Below are positions 46,468-59,339 of a stretch of DNA of 64,000 bases, piece after piece. Each line of letters begins with the position of its first letter. The stretch's first letter is position 1. Below the pieces are notes generated by a model that searched no databases, was not told the DNA's origin, and saw nothing but the letters and a program-made list of their open reading frames with translations. Source of the DNA: Ceratodon purpureus (lineage: Eukaryota > Streptophyta > Bryopsida > Pseudoditrichales > Ditrichaceae); NCBI GenBank assembly GCA_014871385.1, contig CM026424.1, positions 12,371,115 to 12,435,114 on the forward strand, in the 5' to 3' direction. The translations under genes were made by a program, and so were the position numbers.

Positions 46468-46474
46468 TTATATA
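46468..46474 (-). promoter_or_regulatory. TATA box of the secreted peptide gene
   Basis: GAGTATATAACC on the minus strand, about 110 bases before ATG46358. With a start site some 30 bases downstream, the leader would be about 80 bases, normal for a plant gene. Confidence 0.6.
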
Positions 46475-49400
46475 CTCTTGTCAAGTGCAGACACATCGCC
46501 AGGAACATGGCTAGAAACATTGCTTGAAGTTCCATTTTTACTGAGATGCTTTCGTAAAATTAATCCGATGATTTATCAGGAAGCGGAATCCACTAGCTTG
46601 ATTGATTCCAGGCTTTGCAGGGTGCAGGTGCCCATATCCTGGTTTGGAATTATCGTAGGAAAGTGGTTTATGCCTCATTGAAATTGTCAAAATGAATTTC
46701 AGGGTCACGTACTGATCTGGGTTGAATATGTTGGAGCATCCGGATTCAGGCAGACGTGCCGGTTTGTTTTGTTTTTCGTAATCATGATTTTGTAGAAAAT
46801 AAAATGGTTTTTTAATTGGTTGGGATATAACTTTAGCGCTTGATTTGGGAATTGTTCGTTTTATGTTCGGGTGAGCATGCAAGCATCGGTGTGGCTGGCT
46901 CATATCCAGCTTTTGTGAGGAAGTGTGGGTTTACCAGGCCCAAAAGATGGTGTTATTTGAGAGGGTGATTTGAGTTGGTATGGCTAATGGGACAAATTGG
47001 GTGATGTGGTGGTGATGAAACCGAGTGCATTTGCAAATCTATGAACATGCACTTGTGTTTTGGCATTTTCAGCTTTGAAACTTTGGCATCCACAATTTCG
47101 AAGCTGCCTTCTGATGAGATTCCTTGATGTGCTTTGGATTTTTAGTTCCTGGAGTAAGCTTGTGCCAAGGGAGTTACACTGAGTGGGTGTAAGAAACGTG
47201 CAATTACATGCCTTGAATGTCAAACAAGTGCCAAATAGTTGGGCAATATAAGTTTACTTGATATTTTTATTCCTCAAGCCAGCAATTTAATGATGTGGCT
47301 GCTCAGAGAAGGTGATACAAAAGAGATCAAAACTAGCCTGGAATGAGTTCTTGAACCAGGGTTCAGCTTTCAGGAACACAGATTTATTAAATACTATTGG
47401 TCTATGTTTGAGCAAACTTCACATGACACACTTATCATCCCAGACTACCATATCAATTACCCACCGACTTTTAAATGTATAATGGGTCAGAGGTCATATA
47501 AATCCTTGTTAAATCAGAAGTTATTTTTTAAAACAGCCTGAATACAAAATAAAATTTTAAACCATTCCTCAACAAAGTTTTGCTTCTTCATAAAATCTTT
47601 TAGCTGAAAAGATAGCATAAGGTAGGCATACCCAATACGGTCACAGGTTATCTTAAATGGTTCTATGCTATTTAGCCTAAAACGGTTTTAATAGAACATA
47701 AATTTATATGTGTTACATTGACCTTCAATCTTGCTTCTTGCTCGATCGATATATGAGATTATCATGTTCATTTTAGGTGTTTCTACTATCCATAATTTAT
47801 GACATACAGACCAATGTACTCTTTTATTTTATTTTATCAACGTCATTTTTCAAAATGAAAAGGAAAAAACTTAGCATGAAATGAAACATCATATCTGTTG
47901 GGAAAAAAATCATAAGGCCTAGAAACTTTACGACCGCCAGAGGTTAAGGCTACAATCGTAGGGTACATATCAGAAACTATGTCAACCACACGGCTGAACT
48001 GGAAGAAATGCAAGGCCAAATTTATCTCATTGGACCATGTCAAGGTTCTTTGCACCTACTGCAAGAAACAGATTGCAAATTCAGAACTCAAGAAAGTATG
48101 GAGATGAAAGTTGCAGTCATTGGTGAAGTTGTGAAGACCCTTTCACAATGCAAATGTCTGGGATTCCATAAGCAAGAACTCTAATGTCCTGTACACACAT
48201 GTTGTGTGCTTGGCCTGGAAATGATACCTCATCTTATAATCCAAAACTTGCTTTTGGATTAGCTCCGAAAACCAGGGATTTGGCATATCCAGCATCATGT
48301 CATGCATATGCACAATGTTTTGTATGGTAGTTGGCTCCCACTACTCCAGGTCAATGTTCGGAATCACCTGCTGACTTTTGGGACAAGTCAGAATGCAACG
48401 ACATTGGGCATAGGGATTGGGGACGCAAACTGTGCAGTGTCAAAAGAATCTGGCCAACTGCAACTTGGCCCTTGCCAGGGATGGAGGAGTTTGGATGTTA
48501 TTTGCAGCAGTGGACTTGGATTCCACATCAACAAGGCTCCTTTTGGACAACTTGTCTTGTGCTGCTTGTGGCTCTGGGGGGCTGCGCTGGGTTTGGGGCT
48601 TTCGAGTTTCGACCCCCAAATGCCCTGGGCCTATCATCTATGACCACAGAAATAGGTTTCCACTATGGATGTTTTATTCGGCTACTATAGTTAATGCAAA
48701 ATATGAGTTTTTAATTTTTTCTAGATGAATATACATGTTGTCCATGAATAATAATTTTATCAAAATTAAATGTTTTAATATGTAATTAGTATGAATTCTC
48801 AAATCAAAATGAGCAAAAAAATTTATATCAAATATAAATTTTACTAAAAAGATATGAAATATTTACCGTAGATGTATATGACAAAGAGAAAACCTTATAT
48901 TAATAACCGTGCTAAAAAAAATTGTTTTGATTCAAAAGTATGATGTAAAAACCTAAAAATGTGGAAAATGAAGTAGTAGCTGCGGTAACATCATTCAAGT
49001 TATTCGAGCTATTAATCACTCAATTTTAGGAATTTTGAAATATTTTAACTTAGTATGAAAACCAAATTTGTTAATTCACATTATATTAATTTACTTCAAA
49101 TGCAAAAAGATTAACCTAATAGTCAAAATTGTGCTTAAGCTACATATAATTAAAATCTTTAACATACTAGATGGTTAATTTGATGTTTTGAACTTTAAAG
49201 GGACACTTAACTTCATAAATTTAGTATTTGAAGAGCTCATTAATGAAATTTTATAAATTCCTCACAATTTTATAACATTAAAAAAATTGAATGAGAAAAG
49301 GTCATTAGGATGAGAGTTATTGAGCTTGAAAAAATGAAATCAACCAATTTTTGGTTGGTTACACATTTCGAGGTTAATGAAATTTTCAAGATTTTGTGGG

Positions 49401-49690
49401 TTTTTTCAAAGTTTTTAAAATTTAAAATTTACAAAAAATAATAAAAAATCAATGAATATACTTTAATTAATGATTAGTAGATCAAAAATTAATAATACAC
49501 ATTTATAGTATATTGATTTTATAATTTTACATATATTTTGGTTGTATTCATTAATGTGGAGCAAAAAAATAAAATCTAGAGTAGGTATCTAAACTCATAA
49601 ATATTTCTTTAAATAAATGGAGTGATTATAAAAATTAATTGAATACCTTTTAAAGTTGTACAAAATTTCATAAAAATAAGGTTATTGATT
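46475..49690. other. Intergenic DNA with a GC-rich patch at 48300-48690
   Basis: No supported gene. At 48300-48690 a GC-rich patch has three overlapping plus ORFs (119, 113 and 103 codons) and one minus ORF, none recognisable and none spliced convincingly to anything. A minus ORF at 47843-48055 (TWSNEINLALHFFQFSRVVD...) follows a good acceptor (TTTCTTGCAG) and could be an isolated exon relic. From 48.7 kb rightward the DNA is very AT-rich. Confidence 0.5.
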
Positions 49691-50022
49691 GGTGTTTTCA
49701 TAAATTAAATGGTGAATTCCAAGAAATCATTGAAGAAAGAAGAAAACTTAAGATGGAACTAAGTAAGTCCTTTATTGAACTCATAATCTTATTATTGGAA
49801 CAAACACATGTAGCCAACCTTGAAGTTCATCTCAATTTGTTCAATCACGTACTAATAATGAAGCTCCAAGTATTTTTTCTTCAAGCAATGAAGATCAATG
49901 TATTTTTGTTCTTAATTCAAACCAAGAATTTCAAAATGTCTACTTATACTTTGAGTTGGATGAAAATATTGTTCTAGAGCTTAGTAAATGATATATTTCC
50001 ATTCCTTGTGTAAAAAAACTTG

Positions 50023-50057
<35 letters not shown>

Positions 50058-51900
50058 TTTAAACAACTTAATTATAATTCCAAGACTAAAGTTTTATTGT
50101 TTATACAAATTATGATTTGAAAGAAATATTTGAGGACTTCATTAATAAACCTATGTTAAAATATGCATTTGTGGAGGCATCATATATTGAAGATTTTGTT
50201 AAATTGTTCAAACCACATTGTCCAATATGATTGGAAACTTGTCGAGTTGAGGTACAAATATGGAACATGAGTTACAATGTGCATCTTAAATGTATCAATG
50301 GTAACAAGTTTTCATAGCCAACTATATTTTTTCATTTGTGGTTCAATATCCCTAAAATAACTTATATGGTATATAATGCAGCATTAAACACCAGAATTGG
50401 TTACACACAATTTGGAGAGTTTTTTAAGAGAATGTATTTTTATGTACAAGGAAGAATTCATTTTTATAAAATTAAAAAAAATGAATTCATCCAATATTGA
50501 CTGTATGAACAACTAAAAAGAAAAAATTGTTGAACTAACAAAAAAAATGATGGACAACTAATTCTTACATACTTAGTGCTAGATATGATTTTACTAGATG
50601 TGCATATCATCATACTATTGTTGAGATACATGCAACGACATGACATGTATGACAAGTTTGCACTATAATAAAGAAGAAGGCGGCAATTTTTCGAAAATTG
50701 AAGACTAGAAAACAAAGATGACACTAAAGACATTATTAGAAGGAGACATGAAGATTGAAGAGATAGTAAATGACGATAAATGCACTATGGATGGTTTTCT
50801 GACCACCTTTGGAATAATACCTCAAAAGGATTTGTGGCACAAGTGTTAGCAATTCTTTAAAAAAATTCAAAAAGAATTAATAGTCAAAGTTACTCAATAA
50901 TCAAGCTCCAAAGAAGTTCCAGACTGCGACACATACGTTGAATTAAAGTTTTTCAAGAATAAAGATTTCAAAGAGTGGCTTAAGGAGTAGAATAATAAAA
51001 GCCCATAAAATAAACTTTTACTTAATGTTTCAAGGATGAAACATGAATACCTTATGAACACCATTGCAGAAAAAGTTAGGAATATTTTATGAAGCAATAG
51101 AATTTTTTTCATCAATTTAGAAGTTGTCCAAATTTGCTTATCTTAAGTTAAGACAACATGACATACCATCTAAACTCAAGAGTTGGATTTTTAGAGTGAC
51201 TAAAGTCAATGGAAATGAAGATGTTAAGCAACTATGTTTGCATATTCGTAATGCAACTGAACATTGGGATGGTAATCACGATACTTGTTGAAATTATTGA
51301 TAATTCAAAACAATGTATATTAGAGATGTTGGGTGGTGAAAAAGCTAGGTTTGATTTAAATGAAAAATAATGTATTGCATTGTGAAATTGGTTAGCGTTA
51401 AACATTAAAGAACAAATTTCAAATACTATACTTGAGTTCAAGAAAATTACTTGAATGAATCATTTCACAGCTTTATAAATAAGAAACCATCCAAAGGTAT
51501 TTATTTTGAGGCAACTTATGAAGGAAAAGTTGCATGTGCAACTCTTGATTAGAATGAAAATTGATCAAGAGAGTGTTAGAAGATTTTGAACATCAAATCC
51601 TGTAAAGATTCAATCTGTAAGCATTTAGCACATAAGAACTTATTATTTCAAAAGTCATATTAGTGGAACAACAATGTAAGGCACTTGCTCTGTGATTATG
51701 AAAAGAAAAAAATACAATATTTTGGGGAGATAAGTATCAATGGAATTGCAACTTCAATTATAGGAAGGAATATCACTAAGATTACTACTTCATTTGAGAC
51801 AACACCAAGAAGATTGGTGGGTGCAGGAAATATACATAAAGAATCACACAATAAATCTAGTACGCTAAGTTCAAGGATATTGGATTCTTTTGTGCACTAG
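49690..51900 (+). pseudogene. Decayed DNA-transposase-like gene
   Basis: Plus-strand fragments in order read like one protein broken by stops and frameshifts: NEDQCIFVLNSNQEFQNVYL (about 49.9 kb), YDLKEIFEDFINKPMLKYAF (about 50.1), SKLKSWIFRVTKVNGNEDVK and CLHIRNATEHWDGNHDTC (about 51.2), and NESFHSFINKKPSKGIYFEA then VACATLD-stop-NEN (51454-51560). A GDH-C-like motif followed by NESFHS and LDWN is reminiscent of C-terminal parts of Mutator/Kolobok-like transposases; in LDWN the Trp codon is now TAG. An (ATT)n microsatellite (50025-50056) interrupts it. It cannot encode an active enzyme. Superfamily uncertain. Confidence 0.45.
50025..50056. repeat. (ATT)n microsatellite
   Basis: About ten ATT triplets inside the transposase relic. 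Confidence 0.9.
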
Positions 51901-52530
51901 ACTTTGGTTTTCTGGGTTATTTGTGTTACAAAAGGTTTTGACAAATACTTCATTGCTAAGATCTTTTAGTATCTTGAATAAAACATGATGTTACACTCAG
52001 CACTCAGTTTCTGGAAAGACATTTTCCTCATTCTTCACAAGCTCTTTTTTATGTAGTGATGGTCTACTTGGAGTATTCTAAAAAGTTTTCTTACTCCATA
52101 ATTGCACTCTATGCTAATGTGTTGAACAAATCCATTTGTCGATCATAATAAAGTAAGGCTTCACCAAATGAGATTTTAAATTTCTACACTTACAACATAT
52201 TAATGAACAAAATTTGATTACAATAAAAAGTATTAAGTAATTTTATTTGATTTTTTAGTTTAAAATGTAAGTTAAGTCTCACTTATTTATAATCTCTAAA
52301 ATCAAGCATTTGTAGCATCAAACAATTTTGTTTTAATATTATTTTTGAATTTGACCTCCATTTAATTTTGCAAAGCACTAAACATTGTATAATTTTATTA
52401 AATAAAACAATTAGAATGTGTACACTATAATACCTGCAAATCCAATAATGTAGCATTTTTTTACATCTATGAATGGATTTAAAATTTTTTAAAATTTTTT
52501 AAATTTAAAAAAAAAATTAAAAAATAAAAT

Positions 52531-52606
<76 letters not shown>

Positions 52607-54233
52607 CAAATTCTCATTATAATTTTCATTTTAACCTGCTAGTTCAAGGTCATTTCACACTTTCATATGGATTTTCTGGTTTATAAAATGATAGAGTGCT
52701 TATAATTTGTCGGTTTCATAGGCATCTACAATGTTATTGAACTGTTATTCATCTTGTTTTCTTTGTAGTAGAAGAATGGTCTTTTCCCATATTCCTCAAG
52801 AGTACAAAAATAGTGATTGGTTTCCTCTGTTGAATTGCTTGTTGAATCCCTTTGTCTTTCCTTTTGGTCTCACTTTGAGATTTATGTTCATCCTCTTCAA
52901 CAAGGTTGAAGAGAATAATCTGTTGTTAGGTTGCGACCATGTCTTCGTGTGATGCAACGCCTTGAAAGCATTTGATTAAGGTTTAGAGTTTAGGTGTTCA
53001 AAAAGTGTGATTGATGGAGCTTCACGGAGAAGATGGTGGCGTTGTAGAGCTTTCTGAACGTGTAGAAAAAGAGCTTGGCAGAGGTCTCGGTTGGTTCAGT
53101 TTGACTTCAAAATAGTCGTGATCCCGGAACTCAAATTGATTGTGCCTCTAAATTGGTTTACTTTGATTCCAAAGTATGGCCCCTAAAGTCCTGATTCACC
53201 ATCATTGAAATCAAGTCGGCATACATACAACCCTGTCTGTATGGAGCATCAACAATAGGTGAAATCGTCAACATTTCCATCACTTATTGACGATTTAGTT
53301 GTCAAATATTGTTACGAAGTAAGCAATGCAAACCAAACAAATCAAATTGTCGGCCTGGCCCTTCTTCCCATCCTCTCGATTGTTAATCCACCAACTCCAA
53401 AACATAGTGCTGGCAAAAAAACCCAGAGTTCCTACTCATCGCAATTCGTTGTGGAAACCAAAATCTCAAACCCACTTTTCACTCTCGATCGAACAACCTT
53501 GAACCCTCTCCCTTTCACCGCATATACATAGCAATACCTTTTCCACTGCATACTCACAGCAATACCTTTTCCACTCTATATTTATAACAATCGTAAATTT
53601 GGAGTGGAGCCTGCTACTAAGGTGAAGCCTCACGGATGGTTAGCAACATAGTCGGAAATGGGGCGGCAAAGCGGAGCAGCTGAGGTCGGGAACACACGGC
53701 ATTAGAGTTTCGAGGGTAAGAAGGCCTGTGGCCGCTTTTTATACTGTACCTCCAATTTAAAGATTTTTTTATGTCATTTGAAATTCTTTGATTATTTGCT
53801 ATATAAGAGAAAAACAATAAAATCCAAAAATAGACATGTTTGTGGTAAAGCTTTTGCCAAATTGAATTGAGATATTTATCACAAAAATCAAACTTGAATA
53901 GGATTCCAACCTAATAAATTTCATTTAAATTGGAAATCTGATAAACAAAAAAATAATAAAAAAATGGCTTATCAAGGTTTCCTCCAACCAAGCTTATAAA
54001 ATTTTGAAAGTAAATGTTATACTATATACTCATCCAAACTTTGGATAATAAAAGAATAGTGTTATTGAAATTTCATTCATCAATCTATGAAGTAAAAATA
54101 AAAATATTACAAAATACTTCTAGTTTGAGACGACTTCATATGTTGACCGGTGTAAAAGGAAACAATCTATGAATTTTCTACACCTCATTTCATATTGTTG
54201 CAATGAGTCATTAAACAATTTCAAGAACTTCAT
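51901..54233. other. Gene-free DNA
   Basis: No supported gene. Contains the long AT microsatellite and, at 53515-53600, three imperfect 30-bp units (AGCAATACCTTTTCCACT). A plus ORF at 53259-53531 (90 codons) is not recognised. Confidence 0.55.
52534..52603. repeat. (AT)35 microsatellite
   Basis: An uninterrupted 70-base TA alternation, preceded by an A/T-only stretch. It can form cruciform or slipped structures. Confidence 0.97.
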
Positions 54234-54237
54234 TTAA

Positions 54238-55403
54238 CCTCTAAAGGTCCTTGGTGTTTTTAGAGCCAAAACTGCCAAAACATACCTCTACTGATACAAA
54301 TCTACTGATTCTAAATTTAGACATCAAATTAAATATTTAACCGTAGGATCTTGTAATTAACCTATTCAAAAAGCTTTATACCAATTTTGAAGACAATCCA
54401 CTTTACAGATTGTAAGATTATAACATTTGAAGTCACTACAAAAGTTTCAAATTGTGAAATAATTTATAACATTTGAAGTCACTGCAAAAGTTTTTTTTGA
54501 CACTGGCCCGTGAGAATACCAAAGTTTTGATGCCCAAAAACTATACTTTGCAAACACATTTGATCCATAGAGGATCAAAAATTCCTTTAGATATGGAAGT
54601 TAGGTATAAGCTCACAAAGTTTGAGCCTCATGTAGGCTTGGAAAGGCGAAAAACTTCTTGATTTTGTAAAAAGGGGGTGTGCTGAAATTGCCTTACATTC
54701 TCCAAAATTAAAACTACTCAAAGGGTAGTCAGAAAATGTTCAATTGAAAATCCAATCCATAGATATGTTGAAGTCAATGAAGAAAAAAACTACAAAAAAA
54801 TTTCAATGCAATCGGAGTAGGTCTCAAATTTCTAGAATTTTTTGAAGTGTAAATTGTGTATTTCTTTTTTATTTCAAAGGGCAGTTTTGGTAAAAGGGGG
54901 TCTTGTGGACAGACCCCTGCCACGTCATAGAGACTGGATGAAATTTATTAAGTTTGGATGAAAACTAAGCTTTGGATGATAATTATCATTTGGATGAAAA
55001 CATCCAACAACTTCTTTAGGTGGAAATAGTTAGTTAGATGAAAATTTTCTATTGGATGAAAAATGCCATAAATGTGTATGGATGAAAAAATATTGGGCCC
55101 ATCATTTTGCAAGTGCCCTTCCTTTGAAATTTTGTCTTATTACTTTCTGCCCTTATGAATGACGGGCAACTTGGGCAAAAAATGGGAGATTTTGATTGGT
55201 TATTGGCTGCCGAAGAGCAGATTCTTCTAAAATTGATAACCTTTGCATTGTAACTTCAAATGCTTTGAAATTTGCACCATTGGAAAACTACCGTTGAAAG
55301 TTACATGGTTTAAAAGTTTTAGTAAATAATAAAATTTTGAAACCTTAGAATAGCCTGCCCAGAAGAGCTACAACCCAAATCGGGTCTCAAGGGCCTGTAC
55401 AGG
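54238..55403. mobile_element. TTAA-flanked element, 1166 bp
   Basis: TTAA at 54234-54237 and 55404-55407. The left end CCTCTAAAGGTCCTTG is matched, inverted, by CCTGTACAGGCCCTTG (13 of 16). Inside, a 30-base block (TTATAACATTTGAAGTCACT...) is repeated at about 54418 and 54463, and TGGATGAAAA recurs several times at 54943-55095. Internal similarity to 37545-38488 supports one family. No transposase; a 62-codon ORF at 54473-54661 is not recognised. Confidence 0.65.
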
Positions 55404-55407
55404 TTAA

Positions 55408-55992
55408 AATAAACTCATACATTTATGCTTATTCTGTAAAACAAACAAGTCATAAATTCAAGCAATCTAAACACGCTCAGAAACTCAAAAATTCATAAAA
55501 ATATGAAGTTAAATGTTCTCAATGAAACAAATTTTAAAATTCATCCAAAATTTATTTCTAATGATAGTTAAATAGCCTTCTGATTAAGTTAGTCAGGCCA
55601 AAAAGTCGCCTGATATTAAAGAGTTAAATAGAGTTTCACATTCCTATGTCCCATCTTCATCCCCAAGAATGGTAAAGTATTTGTCCTAAAAACCAGTTTA
55701 TCACCCTCAGTGAGTGTTCACAGTCCAGCAGATGTCCTATTTCTGATCTAATTTCCCACAGCTCCATTCAGATACATAATATAAACAGGTGTTAGGTACA
55801 GTGAGATGTGAAGAATAATACAGATCTGTAACACTGTCTGAAGAAGTGATAACTAATTGACTATACAGATATAATCGACGAATTGTGGCGGCACCAAGAC
55901 AGACCTCCCGGAATCCTCCAGAGGCATGTGCCGTATGAGTAAATGTCCAATATGAGGACAGTTTTCCAGTATCTGATTCATGGTGCTCTGCC
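55408..55992. other. 3' flank of the DnaJ-ferredoxin gene
   Basis: Expected to hold the 3' untranslated region of the minus-strand gene ending at 55993. No separate gene or repeat is seen. Confidence 0.6.
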
Positions 55993-58900
55993 TTAGTTGT
56001 TGCGAGGAATGCTGTATGCAGAATAAGAGGAGTCTCGCCCCTTCACCACCTCCTTCATGAGCTTCAGAATGCGTCCCTCTCCAGGCAATGCTGCAGTTCC
56101 AGTGACCCCTTCTCGTCTCACTACAAGTACATACTTTGCATCCACTTCGGTGACGAATGGCTCACCCAGAGCAGCGCTTTCCATGTTGGTAGTGTCGATC
56201 TTTTCTTCGACTGTTGCTACAAGGACCCCTGCTGAGGCTAACATACCGTTGGCAGTTGTGATGAGGGTGAGTCGGATTCCGTTTGGCAGCGGGTCTGTTC
56301 GAAATGGCATTGGCAGGGGAACCTCGCTCGACGATGCAAACGTCGTTGCCCAGTCTTGAACCAAAGAAACAACCTGGGGTGACAGGAATGAGAACAATTA
56401 GCATGTACTTATAGTGTGGAACATAATTAGAGAATAAAAGAAACTACTGGGTCCTCTATTTGGGACATAGTAAAAGATGGGGAAATTTCAAAAGCCTGGC
56501 TAGAAACCATGTTGAGAGTTGAGAGCTCGGAAATAAATTATTCTATACTGCTGAGTTGAGAGCCTGAAAGCATGTTCTAAACTGTTGAGTTAAGAGCGCG
56601 AAAGTACCAACTCAGACGCAGAATATCACTACTGAAGCTTTCGAACATAGTCCTCACTACAAAGTGTAAGACATCTATAGGTCAGTTCCATCTCAGATTT
56701 GGTCCTAATTGCCAAACTGTGAAGCTACCCCAGCTACACCCTTGAGGGAATTTAGGTTGCATCATTAATTGGAAATAGCCACACCTACGAATATTCTGAT
56801 ATCTTTAGCACTTCCTTACATATCAGTATCTAGACCTACAAATATTGAAAGTGTGTGACAAATCAAGTAGGGCAACCTGAATTCCCTAAAGGGTGTAATG
56901 ACTGCAACAAGCTTAGGCACAGACCAAATGAATCAAGAAGCTGGTACTGACCATACCTAGTCAGCATAAAGACAATGTACACAACTCTGCAACATTGATG
57001 CTCAACACTTAGCATTGAAGTATACGGCAGCACTCTTACCTTAGAAACATCTGTTGCAGGAACAGGAATAGTAAGAAGCTCCGCAGTGGACGAACGACCA
57101 AATAGACCTTTCCAGGGCCACTCAAAATCTTCTCTGTATTCTTGACTCGATGATGTTGTCCCTTTCTCCCATGGCATGGGCTGAGCACTCCATGACCAAA
57201 ACCTCCAAAATGCTCCCGCTTTCATCTTGAACTCCGCTTCCATGCGGGCTTGTTTCTGCGCAGGTGTTTCCTTCATTACCGACCCTGTCCGGTTCAAGAG
57301 AAAATTGTGTGTAGTAATTCAGAATACAATTTTGGATGGAAAAAACATAAAAGAAAATGCTCCGCGTTGTAAATAAAGAAATGAATAAAATATAAGGTCT
57401 GTGTGAGAATGGAAGGGCCCAGCACCGGTGGCGCGAGTCTTCTTATCCTCCATTTGGCGCTTGAATGTGCGCGCAGCCATGAAGACATTCTTTGGGCGTT
57501 CCCATCCACCTCCATACACGCCGTTACCTTGCTTCTGCTGTGGGCGAATAAGGTATTCCAGTACCGCTAAATCCTCTCGCTCCACATAATGGATACAGTT
57601 TACAGGACATAATTCGATTGCTTGCTGTAAGTAAACACTTAGTGAGAAAGCTAGCTATTAAGAAAGTAGCACCAACTAGAGAGCATTCCTATCATTTGCT
57701 AAACGTTTTCCATGTCGTGTGCAATTCGAGACTGCATTGAGATAAGGAGAGGATTAGAAGCAGGAAGAGGAAAAGAGCCTGACCTTAATCGTAGGTTCAG
57801 GATCCCCCCATTGCCTGGTCACACGAGCGGTACCCTCGGCGTCATCCATGCTGAAGGTTTTACAAGCTGCGTAAACACATTCTCGGCACCCTGTCACAGA
57901 TCCAAACAAATCTTCTGTAAGTGTTATGAAAGAATCATATTTAAGGCTCAGGTCAAAATAATCCTGAGAAAGAAAGAGTAGTATGAAGTTGTATTTCTCA
58001 GCACCAAGGATGAAGTATTGACAAACAAAAAGTGCATGCAAATTTATCTTACCAATGCAGACATTTTCGTCTACGAAGATTCCTTGAGGTCGATCCGGGC
58101 CTACCCACTGGCTGAATGGTGATCCAGAAAACATGGTGTGCCCAGCTGCCCGCATAGCAGCTTTATGAGAGTGGGCTTCATTGTAAGTCCCTCGAAGACT
58201 GTCATCCATTAGAGTTGCGTATGCTTCGTTCAACAATAATGTCATTGCGTGACCCTTCATGCAGCAAAAAGAGAAAAAGAGAGTCAAAGGTCATTCAGTT
58301 GACATAACATCTGGCGAATTGTGAAACTTAATGTGAAAATTGCATTCCAGCAAACAAGAGACTTAGCGAGGGGAAGGGGTGGTTCCGAAGAATAAAGATC
58401 CAGAATTGGAGCACAAATCAAACCAAACCGGGGAATTTGATATTGACATTTTCCAACTTCGCTCAAGCATTTACAGAGGGAAATAAACGATTGAAATACC
58501 GTATTTATTAACAGACCTTTTCACCCGCAACATCTGGATGATGTTTCTTTTGTAGCATTCTGTACGCCTTGCGAATCTCCGCAGGTGAGGAGTTCACAGA
58601 CACACCTAGCACGTCATAATAGTCTAGCATTTCCCCACTTGAAGAACCTGTGCCAAAGGATTCTTCAAATGAGTGTCCAAAAAGTAAGCAGATGTATATC
58701 ACTCACGCAGATCCAACATATGTATCTTCTCATGTAGGTATACAATCAGCAATCATTCAAAGCACTATCTCCGAATTATACAAAAAAAAAAATGATAAAA
58801 GCATGGGCTTTTGAGTACCGTTCATCGTATTGCTCCTGCTCTGATTGCCCGTAGCACATCTTACGAGCAGGTCTCCTCTCCGAAATCTGCAGACGAAATG

Positions 58901-59339
58901 TGAACTATGATCATCCACAAGGGTGAATCATATTCCATAACTTGCGTTGGTCAACGACCAGGACTGCACTAAATGCGCTCTAGTCTCGAGAGCATTAAGA
59001 ACAAGGCCATTCGAAAGGATAAAACAACCGAGTTGAACTCATTTCATCATTAGTAACACAGAAGAAAATGCACGTATCTAACCAAGTGTAATAATCAGAA
59101 ATAAATATTGTTGAAGTATTCACACGAAAACAAAAACACTTTTGTTTACAAAAACGGATTAAAAAAGCATACCCGTGCTTGCCAGCCACATGGGCACCAC
59201 CACAAAGCCCCAATGCAGAAGACTTCCCAGGTACCAGACGCTGGCCACTTGGTGGCGATGCTCCCAAGAGCTGCGCCACTGGTGGTGGTGAGAGAGCAGG
59301 CAGCACGATGCCCACCGTGTGTCTCACCACCGCATCCAT
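55993..59339 (-). CDS. Chloroplast DnaJ protein with ferredoxin 4Fe-4S motif (DJC76/77/82-like)
   Basis: Eight exons (minus strand): 59339-59173, 58886-58819, 58647-58517, 58254-58053, 57890-57784, 57624-57426, 57284-57040 and 56373-55993. All are GT-AG and in frame, 499 residues. Residues 1-75 are transit-peptide-like (Ser/Ala/Pro/Gly, few acidic). J domain about 86-149: YYDVLGVS, an [17 protein letters not shown] helix with HPD at 115-117, and [19 protein letters not shown]. Ferredoxin motif: CIGCREC (Cys188, 191, 194) then CP (Cys231), a C-x2-C-x2-C...CP set sufficient for one [4Fe-4S] cluster. Then a WERPKN linker (270s) and a C-terminal domain ([20 protein letters not shown] on) of unknown fold. 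This matches Arabidopsis DJC76, DJC77 and DJC82, atypical plastid J-proteins linked to cold and redox. J domains stimulate Hsp70 ATPase; the cluster suggests redox sensing or electron transfer (inferred). An upstream exon may extend the N-terminus. Confidence 0.94.
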
